From an uncultured Muribaculaceae bacterium (GTDB lineage Bacteria > Bacteroidota > Bacteroidia > Bacteroidales > Muribaculaceae): a DNA stretch of 64,000 nucleotides. Made by a program: the position numbers and the translations under genes. Positions 44,316-52,705 of the stretch are shown one piece after another. Where the stretch lies: assembly GCA_910577315.1 (NCBI GenBank), contig CAJTME010000001.1, forward strand, positions 248,001 through 312,000, given 5' to 3'. The notes beneath the pieces are model-generated. The model saw only the letters and a list, made by a program, of their open reading frames with translations, did not search any database and was not told where the DNA came from. Every line of letters begins with the position of its first letter. Positions within the stretch are counted from its first letter, which is position 1.

Positions 44316-44735
44316 TTACTTGTTGGGGTCTTCGCAAAGTTCGATGAGGGTGCCCACGGTCGACTTGGGGTGGAGGAAGGCGATATTGAGGCCTTCGGCA
44401 CCACGGCGGGGAGCCTTGTCGATGAGACGGCAGCCCTTGGCCTCAACCTCGTTGAGAGCATTCTGCACGCCGTCGGCGATGGCAAAAGCCATGTGCTGGA
44501 TGCCGCCGCGACCGCCGTTATTGGCGATGAATTTGGAAATGGCCGATAATTCGTCAGTGCCTTCGAGAAGTTCGATTTTTGTCTGGCCGACTTTGAAGAA
44601 TGCGGTGCGCACTTTCTGGTCAGCGACTTCTTCGATAGCTGTGCATTTGAGGCCTAAGATGTTTTCATAGAAAGGAATAGCTTCATCGAGGCTGGGAACG
44701 GCAATGCCGATGTGTTCGATATGCGAAATATCCAT
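44316..44735 (-). CDS. mce: Methylmalonyl-CoA epimerase
   Basis: 139 aa, glyoxalase/VOC fold of two paired beta-alpha-beta modules. It starts with ISHIEHIGIAVPSLDEAIPFYENILGL (metal-binding His), and has KIELLEGTDELS and GRGGIQHMAFAI with the further metal ligands. It interconverts the (R) and (S) forms of methylmalonyl-CoA for the decarboxylase. First gene of the operon; the mutase genes are not in the window. Confidence 0.95.
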   Translation of the reverse strand: MDISHIEHIGIAVPSLDEAIPFYENILGLKCTAIEEVADQKVRTAFFKVGQTKIELLEGTDELSAISKFIANNGGRGGIQHMAFAIADGVQNALNEVEAKGCRLIDKAPRRGAEGLNIAFLHPKSTVGTLIELCEDPNK

Positions 44736-45082
44736 TGCTTTGATTTATAAGGTTAGTATAATATTGATTTTTAGCGTTATTTTGAGGGCGCAGGGTGTAC
44801 CACGCCACATTACGCCACAAAATTACAAAAAAAATTGATATGACAAGCGCCAGCCGTCATTATTTTATCGCATTACATTATATATATGCCGCCGTCCTTT
44901 CACAGCCAAAATGCCTGTTACTCGGCGTTATTGTATCAGGATAGTTAAAAATTGCTATGCAGGGCGATTTTTATTGCACATCTCCCTGCTTTTTGCTAAT
45001 TTTGCATCCATATTCGTTTAACTAAAACCCTATCTGCCTATTGCACACATCTACTCTAAATCGAAAAAAAGAATAGAAAAAA
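44736..45082. promoter_or_regulatory. Divergent promoters of mce operon and sigma factor gene
   Basis: This 347-bp gap has no gene. Minus strand: CTTG (44844-44847), 18-bp spacer, TAATTTTG (44818-44825), driving mce with a leader of about 75 nt that contains GTGGCGT twice. Plus strand: ATTG (44973-44976), 20-bp spacer, TAATTTTG (44997-45004), driving the sigma factor gene with a leader of about 70 nt. Confidence 0.7.
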
Positions 45083-45673
45083 ATGCAGACATTAGCTCAG
45101 CTCACCGACGACAAGTTGGTGCAATCTTACGCTAACGGCAACCACGACGCTTTTGACGTGCTGCTCCAGCGCCATCAGGGCCGCCTTCTAAGCTACATAA
45201 CCCAGCAGTGCAACAACGCCCAGCTGGCCGAGGATATATTTCAGGAAACGTTCGTCAAGGCTATCATAACCATCAAGAACGGGAATTACACCGAGAACGG
45301 TAAATTCGCAAACTGGATTTTCCGGATTGCACGGAATCTGGTCATCGACCACTTCCGCCGCGAAAGTTCGGAATGTACCGTCTCTACGGATGACGATAAT
45401 TTTGACATCCTCAACCGCAAGGAACTCGGAGGCGACACCATCGAGGACGAACTCGTCGAACTTCAGATACGCGACGACATACGCCGACTGATCAAGGCTC
45501 TGCCTTTCAGCCAGCGGCAAGTGCTCGTGATGCGCTACTACCGCAACCTGAGTTTCAAGGAAATTGCCGAAAAAACAGGCGTGAGCATAAACACGGCCCT
45601 GGGCCGCATGCGCTATGCCATCCTCAACCTGCGCCGAATGGCCCAGGAGAGCGACATCGCGCTGACTCATTAA
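45083..45673 (+). CDS. Sigma-70 family (ECF-type) RNA polymerase sigma factor
   Basis: 196 aa. Sigma2 region about 18-95 (GNHDAFDVLLQRHQGRLLSYI, then DIFQETFVKAI and KFANWIFRIARNLVIDHFRR) and sigma4 region about 140-190 (LPFSQRQVLVMRYYRNLSFKEIAEKTGVSINTALGRMRYAILNL), joined by an acidic linker without sigma3. No anti-sigma factor gene is adjacent. The gene has its own near-consensus promoter and is followed 34 bases later by a sodium:alanine symporter, so it may head an operon that continues through lgt. Confidence 0.93.
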   Translation: MQTLAQLTDDKLVQSYANGNHDAFDVLLQRHQGRLLSYITQQCNNAQLAEDIFQETFVKAIITIKNGNYTENGKFANWIFRIARNLVIDHFRRESSECTVSTDDDNFDILNRKELGGDTIEDELVELQIRDDIRRLIKALPFSQRQVLVMRYYRNLSFKEIAEKTGVSINTALGRMRYAILNLRRMAQESDIALTH

Positions 45674-45707
45674 CAGTTTCCAACCAAACGCAAACCAAAC
45701 CCACCAA

Positions 45708-47144
45708 GTGCTCGACACAATAGGTAAATACATCGTGGCGGTAGCCGACTTCCTGTGCGGCTACCCCTTGTTTTTTCTGCTCATCGGCGGCGGCCTTTAC
45801 CTCTTCCTGTCATCAGGACTCGTATCGCTGCGCCGTCTTCCGGCCGCGCTGAAAGAATTGCGCACCAAAAATGACAGCCGCAACGGACAGATTTCATCCG
45901 TGCAGGCCCTTGCCAGCGTAGTCGCGGCCACAGTCGGCCTCGGCAACATCGCCGGCGTGGCAATAGCCCTGGTCATGGGCGGACCCGGCGCGATATTCTG
46001 GATGTGGGTCAGCGCCCTTGTGGGCATGGCCACAAAATACCACGAAGGGGTGCTGGCAATAATGTACAAGGGCAAAGACGACCGGGGCAATCCCCAGGGC
46101 GGCCCGATGCACATAATAACCCACGGCCTCGGCCCGAAGTGGACTCCGCTGGCAAAATTCTTCGCCATCGCCGGCATGTTCGGCACCCTTTGCATAATGA
46201 ACGCCAACCAGCTCACCGAGGCTTTCATGACAACGTTCTCCACCCCCGAAGGCGTGGCATCGAGCGGCTTTCTCAGCTCGGTCGGTTCGATAATCGGCCT
46301 CGAGAACGCCGCCACCTATAAATTGCTGTTCGGCTGTGCGATAGCCGCCGTGGTTGCCGTGGTGATTCTCGGCGGCATCCGCCGCATCGCCACAGTTGCG
46401 TCGGTGATGGTGCCGTTCATGGTAGGCGTCTACTTTGTGATGGTGCTCTACATCATCCTCACCCGTCTGGGCGACGTCCCCGCCGTTTTCCAGCGCATTT
46501 TCGCCGAAGCCTTCAATTTCCGGGCAGGCATCGGAGCCCTGGCAGGCATCGCCATCATAGGCGCCCGCCGCGCCGCCCTGGTCAACGACGCCGGCATCGG
46601 CACGGCCTCGATAATGCACGGCGCATCGCGCAACAACCGCCCCGTGCGCGAGGGCCTCATAGCAATGCTCGGCCCCGGCATCGACTCGGGATTCGTCTGC
46701 ACCCTCACGGCGCTCGCCATACTGCTCTGCGTACCCGAAGTGCATGAAACCCAGGGGGTGCAGGGCCTCGCACTGGCCATGACCGCCTTCAGCCGCGGCA
46801 TACCCTACGGCGAATACTTGCTGATGTTCATCGTGGTCTGCTTTGCCATGTCGTCGATGTTCTCATATTCGTTCTACGGCTCGACCTGTGCGTCATACCT
46901 TTTCGGCACCCGCAAGGGACGATGGTATGTCTACGCCTTCATCCTGTCGCTGATAGTGTTTGCCGTGGTTCCGCTTGAGGCCGCGGTCGGCATGTGCGAC
47001 CTGTTCTACGCGCTCATGGCGATTCCGACGATGATTGCCGTCATCGCCCTCAGCGGAAAGGTGCGCCGCGCCACATGCGAATATTTCAGCAAAGCGGAAA
47101 AAACTTCCGGAAACAACACGACTAATCAAACTAACCCGAATTAA
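45708..47144 (+). CDS. Sodium:alanine symporter (AGCS family)
   Basis: 478 aa, starting with GTG. About eleven membrane segments; family motifs GLGNIAGVAIALVMGGPGAIFWMW, KYHEGVLAIMYK, GARRAALVNDAGIGTASIMHGASRNNRPVREGL and MCDLFYALMAIPTMIAVIALSGKV. It imports alanine or glycine with sodium, at the inner membrane. The sodium gradient could come from the methylmalonyl-CoA decarboxylase encoded next door. It is 2 bases upstream of lgt. Confidence 0.93.
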   Translation: MLDTIGKYIVAVADFLCGYPLFFLLIGGGLYLFLSSGLVSLRRLPAALKELRTKNDSRNGQISSVQALASVVAATVGLGNIAGVAIALVMGGPGAIFWMWVSALVGMATKYHEGVLAIMYKGKDDRGNPQGGPMHIITHGLGPKWTPLAKFFAIAGMFGTLCIMNANQLTEAFMTTFSTPEGVASSGFLSSVGSIIGLENAATYKLLFGCAIAAVVAVVILGGIRRIATVASVMVPFMVGVYFVMVLYIILTRLGDVPAVFQRIFAEAFNFRAGIGALAGIAIIGARRAALVNDAGIGTASIMHGASRNNRPVREGLIAMLGPGIDSGFVCTLTALAILLCVPEVHETQGVQGLALAMTAFSRGIPYGEYLLMFIVVCFAMSSMFSYSFYGSTCASYLFGTRKGRWYVYAFILSLIVFAVVPLEAAVGMCDLFYALMAIPTMIAVIALSGKVRRATCEYFSKAEKTSGNNTTNQTNPN

Positions 47145-47146
47145 AG

Positions 47147-48013
47147 ATGCTTGACTACATTGTCTGGAACGCAGACCCAACGCTGATTGAGTGGCCGGTA
47201 ACGGTGAGATGGTACGGCCTTATGTTCGCCATCGGCTTCTGGATTGGATTCAACATAGTGGCCAGAATGTTCAAACGCGAGGGCGCACCTGAAAAATGGC
47301 TCGGCGTACTGCTCATATGGGTGGCGGCCGGCACTGTGGTCGGCGCGCGTCTCGGACATGTATTCTTCTATGAATGGGACTATTACTCGCAGCATCCGCT
47401 GAAAATACTCGCCACATGGGAGGGCGGCCTCGCCAGCCACGGCGGCGCCATCGGCGTCATCATCGCGGTAATCCTGTTTTCCATCTTCACCTCGAAACGC
47501 AGCCCGCTGTGGACATTCGACCGCCTTGTGGTGGCCATTGCCCTCGTCGGCGGCCTCATCCGCATCGGCAACCTGATGAATTCCGAAATCTTCGGCCACG
47601 CCACCACCCTGCCGTGGGGCTTCATGTTTCCGCGCTCTGCTGAATGGCACCGCTTTTATGAGGGTGTCGCATGCCATCCCACCCAACTCTACGAGGCCCT
47701 GTGCTATTTCGCGTTGTTCGGCATACTGATGTGGATGTACTGGAAGAAAAACGCAGGCGAACGCCCGGGACTCATATTCGGCGTGTTCTTCATCGGCATC
47801 TTCCTCCCGCGCTTTCTCATAGAATTCATCAAAAATCCACAGGTTGCCTTCGAGCAGGACATGGTCCTCAATATGGGCCAGTTGCTCAGCATACCGTTCA
47901 TCATTCTTGGCATTATATTGATTATAAGGGCTATGATGCGTCCGCGCGTCACCCTGGCCTATCCCAACCGCTTCGCCGACGAGCCGAAAAAGCCCTCGAC
48001 GGGCAAAAAGTAA
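47147..48013 (+). CDS. lgt: Prolipoprotein diacylglyceryl transferase
   Basis: 288 aa with about seven membrane segments. Lgt motifs: VRWYGLMFAIGFWIG (first region), GARLGHVFFYEWDYY, WEGGLASHGGAIG (with the essential His) and LIRIGNLMNSEIFG (signature RxGNxxNxE), then HPTQLYEALCYF near the end. It attaches diacylglycerol to the lipobox cysteine of lipoproteins such as those of the susDEF genes in this window. It lies between the alanine symporter and the BASS transporter in tight spacing. Confidence 0.97.
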   Translation: MLDYIVWNADPTLIEWPVTVRWYGLMFAIGFWIGFNIVARMFKREGAPEKWLGVLLIWVAAGTVVGARLGHVFFYEWDYYSQHPLKILATWEGGLASHGGAIGVIIAVILFSIFTSKRSPLWTFDRLVVAIALVGGLIRIGNLMNSEIFGHATTLPWGFMFPRSAEWHRFYEGVACHPTQLYEALCYFALFGILMWMYWKKNAGERPGLIFGVFFIGIFLPRFLIEFIKNPQVAFEQDMVLNMGQLLSIPFIILGIILIIRAMMRPRVTLAYPNRFADEPKKPSTGKK

Positions 48014-48024
48014 GCTCATCACAA

Positions 48025-48954
48025 ATGTCTTTCTCAACTTTCCGTCAACGGCTCAAGCCGTGGATGCTGCCCATCGCAATGGTGTGCGGCATGCTTTTTC
48101 ACAATTTTATCGGCGCAGTGCAGTTTCTCGCACCTTACCTCATCTTCACGATGCTGCTCATCACGTTCTGCCGTGTCAAGCCATCCGAGTTCAGGCTGTC
48201 GGCCCTGACATGGAGTGTTGTAGGGGTGCAGGTAATCGGCGGCATCGCGGCCTATTTCGCCCTTGCGCCATTCAGCAATGACCTCGCCCAGGGCACCATG
48301 ATATGTATCCTTTGCCCGACAGCCACCGCTGCCCCGGTTATCACGGCCATGCTCGGAGGCTCCATAGCCATCCTTGTCGCCATATCGCTGCTCAGCAATC
48401 TGGCACTCGCTGTCGTCGGCCCGGCGTTCTTCGCATTCATCAGTTCGGGCAGTGCGGTAGAAATCTCGTTCGGCCAGGCCTTCCTGATTATAATCTCCAA
48501 AGTCGGCCCCCTTATAATCGGCCCGATGCTTGTGGCTTTCGCGCTGATGTGGGTGGCCCCGAAAGTCCATAAAACCCTGGCCGACCACCAGTCGCTCTCG
48601 TTCTACATCTGGGCCGTATCCCTCATTCTGGTCGTTGGCCGCGCCGTATCGTTCGCAATGGCCGAACCGTCCGACCGAGTTCCCGAGATGATAACGCTGG
48701 CGCTGCTCGCCGGACTGGCATGCGTCGGACAATTTGCCATAGGGCGCCGCATAGGCCGTAAATTCGGCGACAAAATCGCAGGAGCCCAGGGTCTTGGCCA
48801 AAAGAACACGGTGCTGGCCGTGTGGATGGCCACGACCTACCTCAACCCCATCTCCTCCATAGCGCCGGCCGCATATGTGGCATGGCAGAACACAATCAAC
48901 TCTCTCCAGATTTATTTCAAGACAAAAAAAGAAGGCCGCGCAAAAACGAACTAA
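48025..48954 (+). CDS. BASS-type transporter (bile acid:sodium symporter superfamily)
   Basis: 309 aa from the ATG at 48025, 11 bases after lgt; a longer upstream frame overlaps lgt and is not part of it. About nine to ten membrane segments: MVCGMLFHNFIGAV, ICILCPTATAAPVITAMLGGS (conserved crossover region), GPLIIGPMLVAF, and GLGQKNTVLAVWMATTYLNPISSIAPAAYVAW as the second crossover. The fold is that of sodium-coupled organic anion transporters. The substrate cannot be told; bile acids, pantoate or other carboxylates are possible. Confidence 0.85.
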   Translation: MSFSTFRQRLKPWMLPIAMVCGMLFHNFIGAVQFLAPYLIFTMLLITFCRVKPSEFRLSALTWSVVGVQVIGGIAAYFALAPFSNDLAQGTMICILCPTATAAPVITAMLGGSIAILVAISLLSNLALAVVGPAFFAFISSGSAVEISFGQAFLIIISKVGPLIIGPMLVAFALMWVAPKVHKTLADHQSLSFYIWAVSLILVVGRAVSFAMAEPSDRVPEMITLALLAGLACVGQFAIGRRIGRKFGDKIAGAQGLGQKNTVLAVWMATTYLNPISSIAPAAYVAWQNTINSLQIYFKTKKEGRAKTN

Positions 48955-48994
48955 GCGCCGCCGGGAGCGTTTATCATAGTGAAAACACTCGATT

Positions 48995-49690
48995 ATGGAC
49001 AGCATGTTTGACATCCTTATGGGATTGCCCCTGTTCAAGGGGGTGAGCAAAGACCGCATGGCCAAAACGGTCGGAACCTCAAAATTCCATTTCCTTAAAT
49101 ACCTCCCGGGCGAAACAATATTCCGCCCAGAGCAGCAATGCACCGAGATTGCCTTCATTATCTCGGGCACGGTTGAAATCACCATAGCCAATCCCGACGG
49201 ACGCTTCTCGGTGAGCCAGTCACTCGCGGCACAGGACGTTGTGTCGCCCGATTTCCTGTTTGGCAAAATCACAAGCTATCCGGGTCTTGTAAAGGCCAAG
49301 GATACCGTAGGGATGCTGTTGATAGACAAACGCGACTACATCACCATCCTGCACAGCGACGACGTGTTTCTGTTCAATTACATCAACCTTCTGTCGATGA
49401 ACGCTCAGAAAGCCGTAGAAGGCATCCTGGCCGTATCCACAGGTGACATCGCCGAACGCATCGCATTCTGGATAAGCGCCCTAACACAGCCACGCAGCTT
49501 CGACATCCGCCTTGAATGTCGCCAACGCGACCTGACCGGCCTTTTCGGCATTCCCCGCACCACCCTGCGGGCGGCTCTGGAAGACTTGAAGCAAAAGGAA
49601 CTGATTGACTACAACCCCAACTGCATCCACGTTCTTGACCGCCGAGGTCTGCTTGCCCTTCTGCACAACCATTCCGAGAGCGAGGATTAG
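48995..49690 (+). CDS. Crp/Fnr family transcriptional regulator
   Basis: 231 aa. N-terminal cyclic-nucleotide-binding-like beta barrel (about 10-125; LPGETIFRPEQQCTEIAFIISGTVEITI), a dimer helix (about 120-155), and a C-terminal helix-turn-helix (about 170-215; CRQRDLTGLFGIPRTTLRAALEDLKQKELIDYN). There is no cysteine cluster typical of Fnr at the N-terminus and the residues that hold cAMP in Crp are not evident, so the effector is unknown. It lies 40 bases after the BASS transporter gene. Confidence 0.9.
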   Translation: MDSMFDILMGLPLFKGVSKDRMAKTVGTSKFHFLKYLPGETIFRPEQQCTEIAFIISGTVEITIANPDGRFSVSQSLAAQDVVSPDFLFGKITSYPGLVKAKDTVGMLLIDKRDYITILHSDDVFLFNYINLLSMNAQKAVEGILAVSTGDIAERIAFWISALTQPRSFDIRLECRQRDLTGLFGIPRTTLRAALEDLKQKELIDYNPNCIHVLDRRGLLALLHNHSESED

Positions 49691-49729
49691 CGCCTGCTAA
49701 AAACAAGGTGTTGAATTAACCGCATACAT

Positions 49730-49759
49730 TAAGGGCCGCTTCTCACGAAGCGGCCCTTA
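49730..49759 (+). terminator. Terminator after the Crp-like gene
   Basis: A 12-bp perfect stem AAGGGCCGCTTC/GAAGCGGCCCTT with loop TCAC, then TATGCTGTTT, 39 bases after the stop codon. The U-run is interrupted. Confidence 0.7.
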
Positions 49760-49971
49760 TGCTGTTTATGAAACAAACCTAATATTTTAAAAACCTTTCT
49801 AATTGTCCTATGTCATTCTTGATGACAATGCAAAATTACTACCATCGCGGCGCCCGCCAAAGCCAATCTCGGTAAAATCTCACAAAATATAAATCGCATC
49901 AAAATATATACTGCTGATATGCAATATTTTGACCCTTATGCTATAAAATGAAAAATATGACAATATAATCC

Positions 49972-50002
49972 TTGCTTTTTAGAGGGAAATACATTAATTT
50001 TG
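49972..50002 (+). promoter_or_regulatory. Promoter of the DUF6377 gene
   Basis: TTGC (49972-49975), 19-bp spacer, TAATTTTG (49995-50002). The rest of the gap 49763-49971 is AT-rich and shows nothing else recognisable. Confidence 0.75.
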
Positions 50003-50025
50003 CAGTCGCAAACCTAATCATAGCC

Positions 50026-51594
50026 ATGAAACAACTATTAACAGCACTGACATTTATCATTTGCCTGGCCATCCAGACGAATGCAGCGCAAACGCCCTTA
50101 AAGTTATCATCAGCCACAGACTCACTGAAAACCACTTTGAAATTGCGCAAGTCAAGGATGAGCCAACGGCTTGCCCGCATTGACTCGCTCAAAAGCGAAT
50201 TGGCAGCCGAAGCCTCCCCATCGGCTGAGAAACTCAGTAAAATCGCCGGCGCCTACAACGGCTTGAACGTGGATTCTGCCCTTTTTTATTACAACCAGGC
50301 ATGGCGAAAGGCCGAAGCGGACGGAAATCTCAAACTACGGAACCTCATTTTGATTAACTACGCGGAGCAGCTTCCTAAAATAGCCCTTTTCAGCGAGGCA
50401 ATCGCCACATTGGACTCAATCTGCCCCGACTCGCTCGACCTGGCCGGAAAAAAAATGTTTTATTCCGCACGTAGCCATATATATATAGATGCCATCCGTT
50501 ACCATCCGCTCGCATTCCGCAAGGAAGACAACACCGCCAGGGCTATAGCAGACCTTGACACACTCGGAGTCCTGTTCAACGAAAAATCCCTGGCCAAACG
50601 CCTCACACAAGCGCAGAGCCATTTCCTTAAAGGGCAAGAGACCATGGCTTTGGGCGAACTTAATGAAGTGTTTGACAATCTGTCGCCAAACGATCCTACA
50701 TACGCCATAATCGCCGGGATGCTTGCATCATTTTACAGCGACAAGCCTGACAAGACCGATGAATACCTCTACTACCTGACCATCTCGGCCACAGCCGACG
50801 CACTTAACGCCAACGGCGAAGAAGCATCGCTGATGCTGCTCGGAAGCGAACTTTTCAGGATGGGCGACACAGACCAAGCCTTCGAATATCTCACCGCATC
50901 GTCAGAAGCCCTAAAAGAATCGGGCGCGCGCATGCTGATTTCCGAAATTGCGCCTCCGATGTCGGTTTTTGCCGAAACAATGCGCACACGCGAGGAATCC
51001 CACAACCTATGGATTATAATACTCTCCGTAATAATGATTGCCGTCGCCGCTGCCAGCGGATGGCTCATATGGCACGGACGGCGAGTGTCGTCATCGCGTG
51101 CCGCTGCAAATCAAAAATTGACGGCATCCGTATCCATGCGCGACCAATACATAAGCCAACTGCTCGAAATTTGCTCGGTTTATGTTGAGGGCCTGGAAGA
51201 CTTCAACCGCCTCGTAGGCCGCAAGTTAAAGGCTAACCAAATCCAGGACTTACTCAAAATGATAGAATCCGGCAAAATGATGCAAGATCAGACTGAACGC
51301 TTCTTTGAAGTCTTCGACACCGCCGTCTTCAATATTTTCCCCAACTTCCTTGGCGACGTAAACGCCTTCCTGCTCCCTGACAAACAGATGGCGATACCCG
51401 AACCCGGAAAGCTTTCTCCCGAACTCCGCATTGTCGCGTTCATGCGGCTTGGAGTAACCGACAGCAACCGGCTGTCAAAGTTCCTCGGACTTTCGCTCAA
51501 CACCGTCTACACATACCGCAACCGACTGAAGGGACGGGCATCCGAACGCGACAAATTCGAGGAAAATATACAAAATCTCGGAAAGAACGCTTAG
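50026..51594 (+). CDS. DUF6377-type membrane regulator with TPR-like repeats and C-terminal HTH
   Basis: 522 aa from the ATG at 50026. Signal peptide (about 1-20, ending QTNA|A); a helical TPR-like periplasmic region (about 60-315); one membrane segment (about 325-345, WIIILSVIMIAVAAASGWLIW); then a cytoplasmic part with a DUF6377 core and a LuxR-like helix-turn-helix end (ELRIVAFMRLGVTDSNRLSKFLGLSLNTVYTYRNRLKGRA, about 466-505). This is an unusual one-component layout: an outside sensor and an inside DNA-binding segment in a single chain. It is conserved in Bacteroidetes; targets unknown. It stands alone with its own promoter. Confidence 0.88.
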   Translation: MKQLLTALTFIICLAIQTNAAQTPLKLSSATDSLKTTLKLRKSRMSQRLARIDSLKSELAAEASPSAEKLSKIAGAYNGLNVDSALFYYNQAWRKAEADGNLKLRNLILINYAEQLPKIALFSEAIATLDSICPDSLDLAGKKMFYSARSHIYIDAIRYHPLAFRKEDNTARAIADLDTLGVLFNEKSLAKRLTQAQSHFLKGQETMALGELNEVFDNLSPNDPTYAIIAGMLASFYSDKPDKTDEYLYYLTISATADALNANGEEASLMLLGSELFRMGDTDQAFEYLTASSEALKESGARMLISEIAPPMSVFAETMRTREESHNLWIIILSVIMIAVAAASGWLIWHGRRVSSSRAAANQKLTASVSMRDQYISQLLEICSVYVEGLEDFNRLVGRKLKANQIQDLLKMIESGKMMQDQTERFFEVFDTAVFNIFPNFLGDVNAFLLPDKQMAIPEPGKLSPELRIVAFMRLGVTDSNRLSKFLGLSLNTVYTYRNRLKGRASERDKFEENIQNLGKNA

Positions 51595-51736
51595 ATTAAT
51601 TGTTATATTATGCCAGAATCGCAAATACAATAAATCACTAATATAAAGATATTTATAAAAATATTTTTACTAAATCGATTTATATCGCGCTTCTATACTA
51701 TGGACAAACGCTTGACGAGGCAGTAACTTTGCAGTG

Positions 51737-51880
51737 TAAATAATTTTTAGGTCTAAGATTCAAGGTTATTATTTAGGATTATTCAGTAAAGACAAACAAG
51801 GATTTTTTAAATGGTTTTAGGTATTTAGTGTTAGACCCCATAAGAAAAGCCGAACTGAGAAGTTCGGCTTTTCTTGTTTA
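51737..51880 (+). ncRNA. Candidate free-standing small RNA of about 144 nt
   Basis: A -7 box TAACTTTG (51724-51731), a region without a reading frame, and a strong terminator (51842-51880) mark a short transcription unit. The body can close on itself with GGTCTAA (51750-51756) pairing with TTAGACC (51831-51837), enclosing about 74 AT-rich nt. The -33 box is weak. It resembles in layout the promoter-and-terminator-bounded Bacteroidales ncRNA families, but I cannot assign it to one. Confidence 0.55.
51842..51880 (+). terminator. Terminator of the candidate small RNA
   Basis: A 15-bp perfect stem AAGAAAAGCCGAACT with its complement at 51861-51875, loop GAGA, then TTTTCTTGTTT. It lies too far (about 250 bases) from the DUF6377 gene to be its normal terminator. 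Confidence 0.88.
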
Positions 51881-51946
51881 CCTCACCATCGCGCCGAGAG
51901 CTGTTCAGCATTTTTTTGTAACTTTGCATTTGTAAAACCAACATCT

Positions 51947-52705
51947 ATGCATTCAACTTCAATATTCACTGACAAAAACACCTTTATATCATTCGTATGG
52001 CAGCACGTATTGCTGCTCGTCTCATTGTTCATAATGACTTTTGGCGTTGTATTGTGTGTGCGCTCCAATCTCGGCAGCAGTGTAATCTCGTCAACACCCC
52101 TCGTATTCACCCTTGCAGGCTGTCAGGCCTTCGTTCCGCCTCTGACCCTCGGCGAATACACAAATATATTGAATGTAATCCTCGTAATCGGCCAGATAAT
52201 CGTGCTTGGCAAACAATTCCGCCCCATCCAGCTGCTTCAAGTCATCGTGGGCCTCGTGTTCGGATTTCTAATCGACCTAAACATGGCCTTGACTGACACC
52301 ATGAGCTGCGACACGCTTCCCGTGCAGCTTATAACCCAGTTCGCAGGCTGCACGATTATGGCCATAGGAATAGCGTTCGAGGTACGTTGCGGCTCTGTCA
52401 CAATGCCCGGAGAAGGGATGCCGGTGGCAATAAGCCGTGTAAGCGGCATGCCGTTCGCCAAGGCTAAGATTATGGTTGATGTAACGCTCGTTTCACTGGC
52501 CGTAGCCGGCTGTTTCTTCTTTTTCGGAAAATGGTTGTGGAACGTTGTAGGCATCGGTACCCTGTTTGCAATGGTATATGTAGGGTTCCTCGTGCGCGTG
52601 ATCGACAAGCACATTGGATGGTTTGACCGGGTGTTGCTATACAGCCCCGGCTGCCGTCGATATATCTACGGCCTCGCCCGCTACTTACATTCAAGGAATG
52701 GCTGA
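51947..52705 (+). CDS. YczE/YyaS/YitT-family membrane protein
   Basis: 252 aa with about five to six membrane segments (about 18-42, 60-75, 85-105, 118-145, 180-205). The N-terminal FIMTFGVVLCVRSNLGSSVISSTPLVFT is typical of the family (a G-V-x-L-x-x-x-x-x-L-G pattern), as are LLQVIVGLVFGFLIDLNMAL and VRCGSVTMPGEGMPVAIS. Function is unknown; these are inner-membrane proteins. A -7 box TAACTTTG lies 20 bases upstream, giving a short leader. It converges with the glycan-gene operon. Confidence 0.85.
   Translation: MHSTSIFTDKNTFISFVWQHVLLLVSLFIMTFGVVLCVRSNLGSSVISSTPLVFTLAGCQAFVPPLTLGEYTNILNVILVIGQIIVLGKQFRPIQLLQVIVGLVFGFLIDLNMALTDTMSCDTLPVQLITQFAGCTIMAIGIAFEVRCGSVTMPGEGMPVAISRVSGMPFAKAKIMVDVTLVSLAVAGCFFFFGKWLWNVVGIGTLFAMVYVGFLVRVIDKHIGWFDRVLLYSPGCRRYIYGLARYLHSRNG

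Larger units (their letters stand above)
51595..51946 (+). promoter_or_regulatory. Gap with candidate small RNA and YczE-gene promoter
   Basis: No protein gene is seen in these 352 bp. They hold an AT-rich stretch, the -7 box TAACTTTG (51724-51731), the candidate small RNA with its terminator, and a second TAACTTTG (51919-51926), 20 bases before the YczE-like gene. Confidence 0.6.

Noticed and set aside
42747..44549. 600-codon open frame on the plus strand across mmdA and mce
   Set aside because: It is opposite two certain genes; the sequence has no family features and is explained by the codon pattern of the GC-rich complementary genes.
47671..48024. Upstream extension of the BASS transporter
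   Set aside because: It overlaps the lgt 3' end in another frame; the transporter family begins at the Met at 48025.
47141..48037. 298-codon open frame on the minus strand across lgt
   Set aside because: Mirror of the real lgt gene with its conserved motifs on the plus strand.
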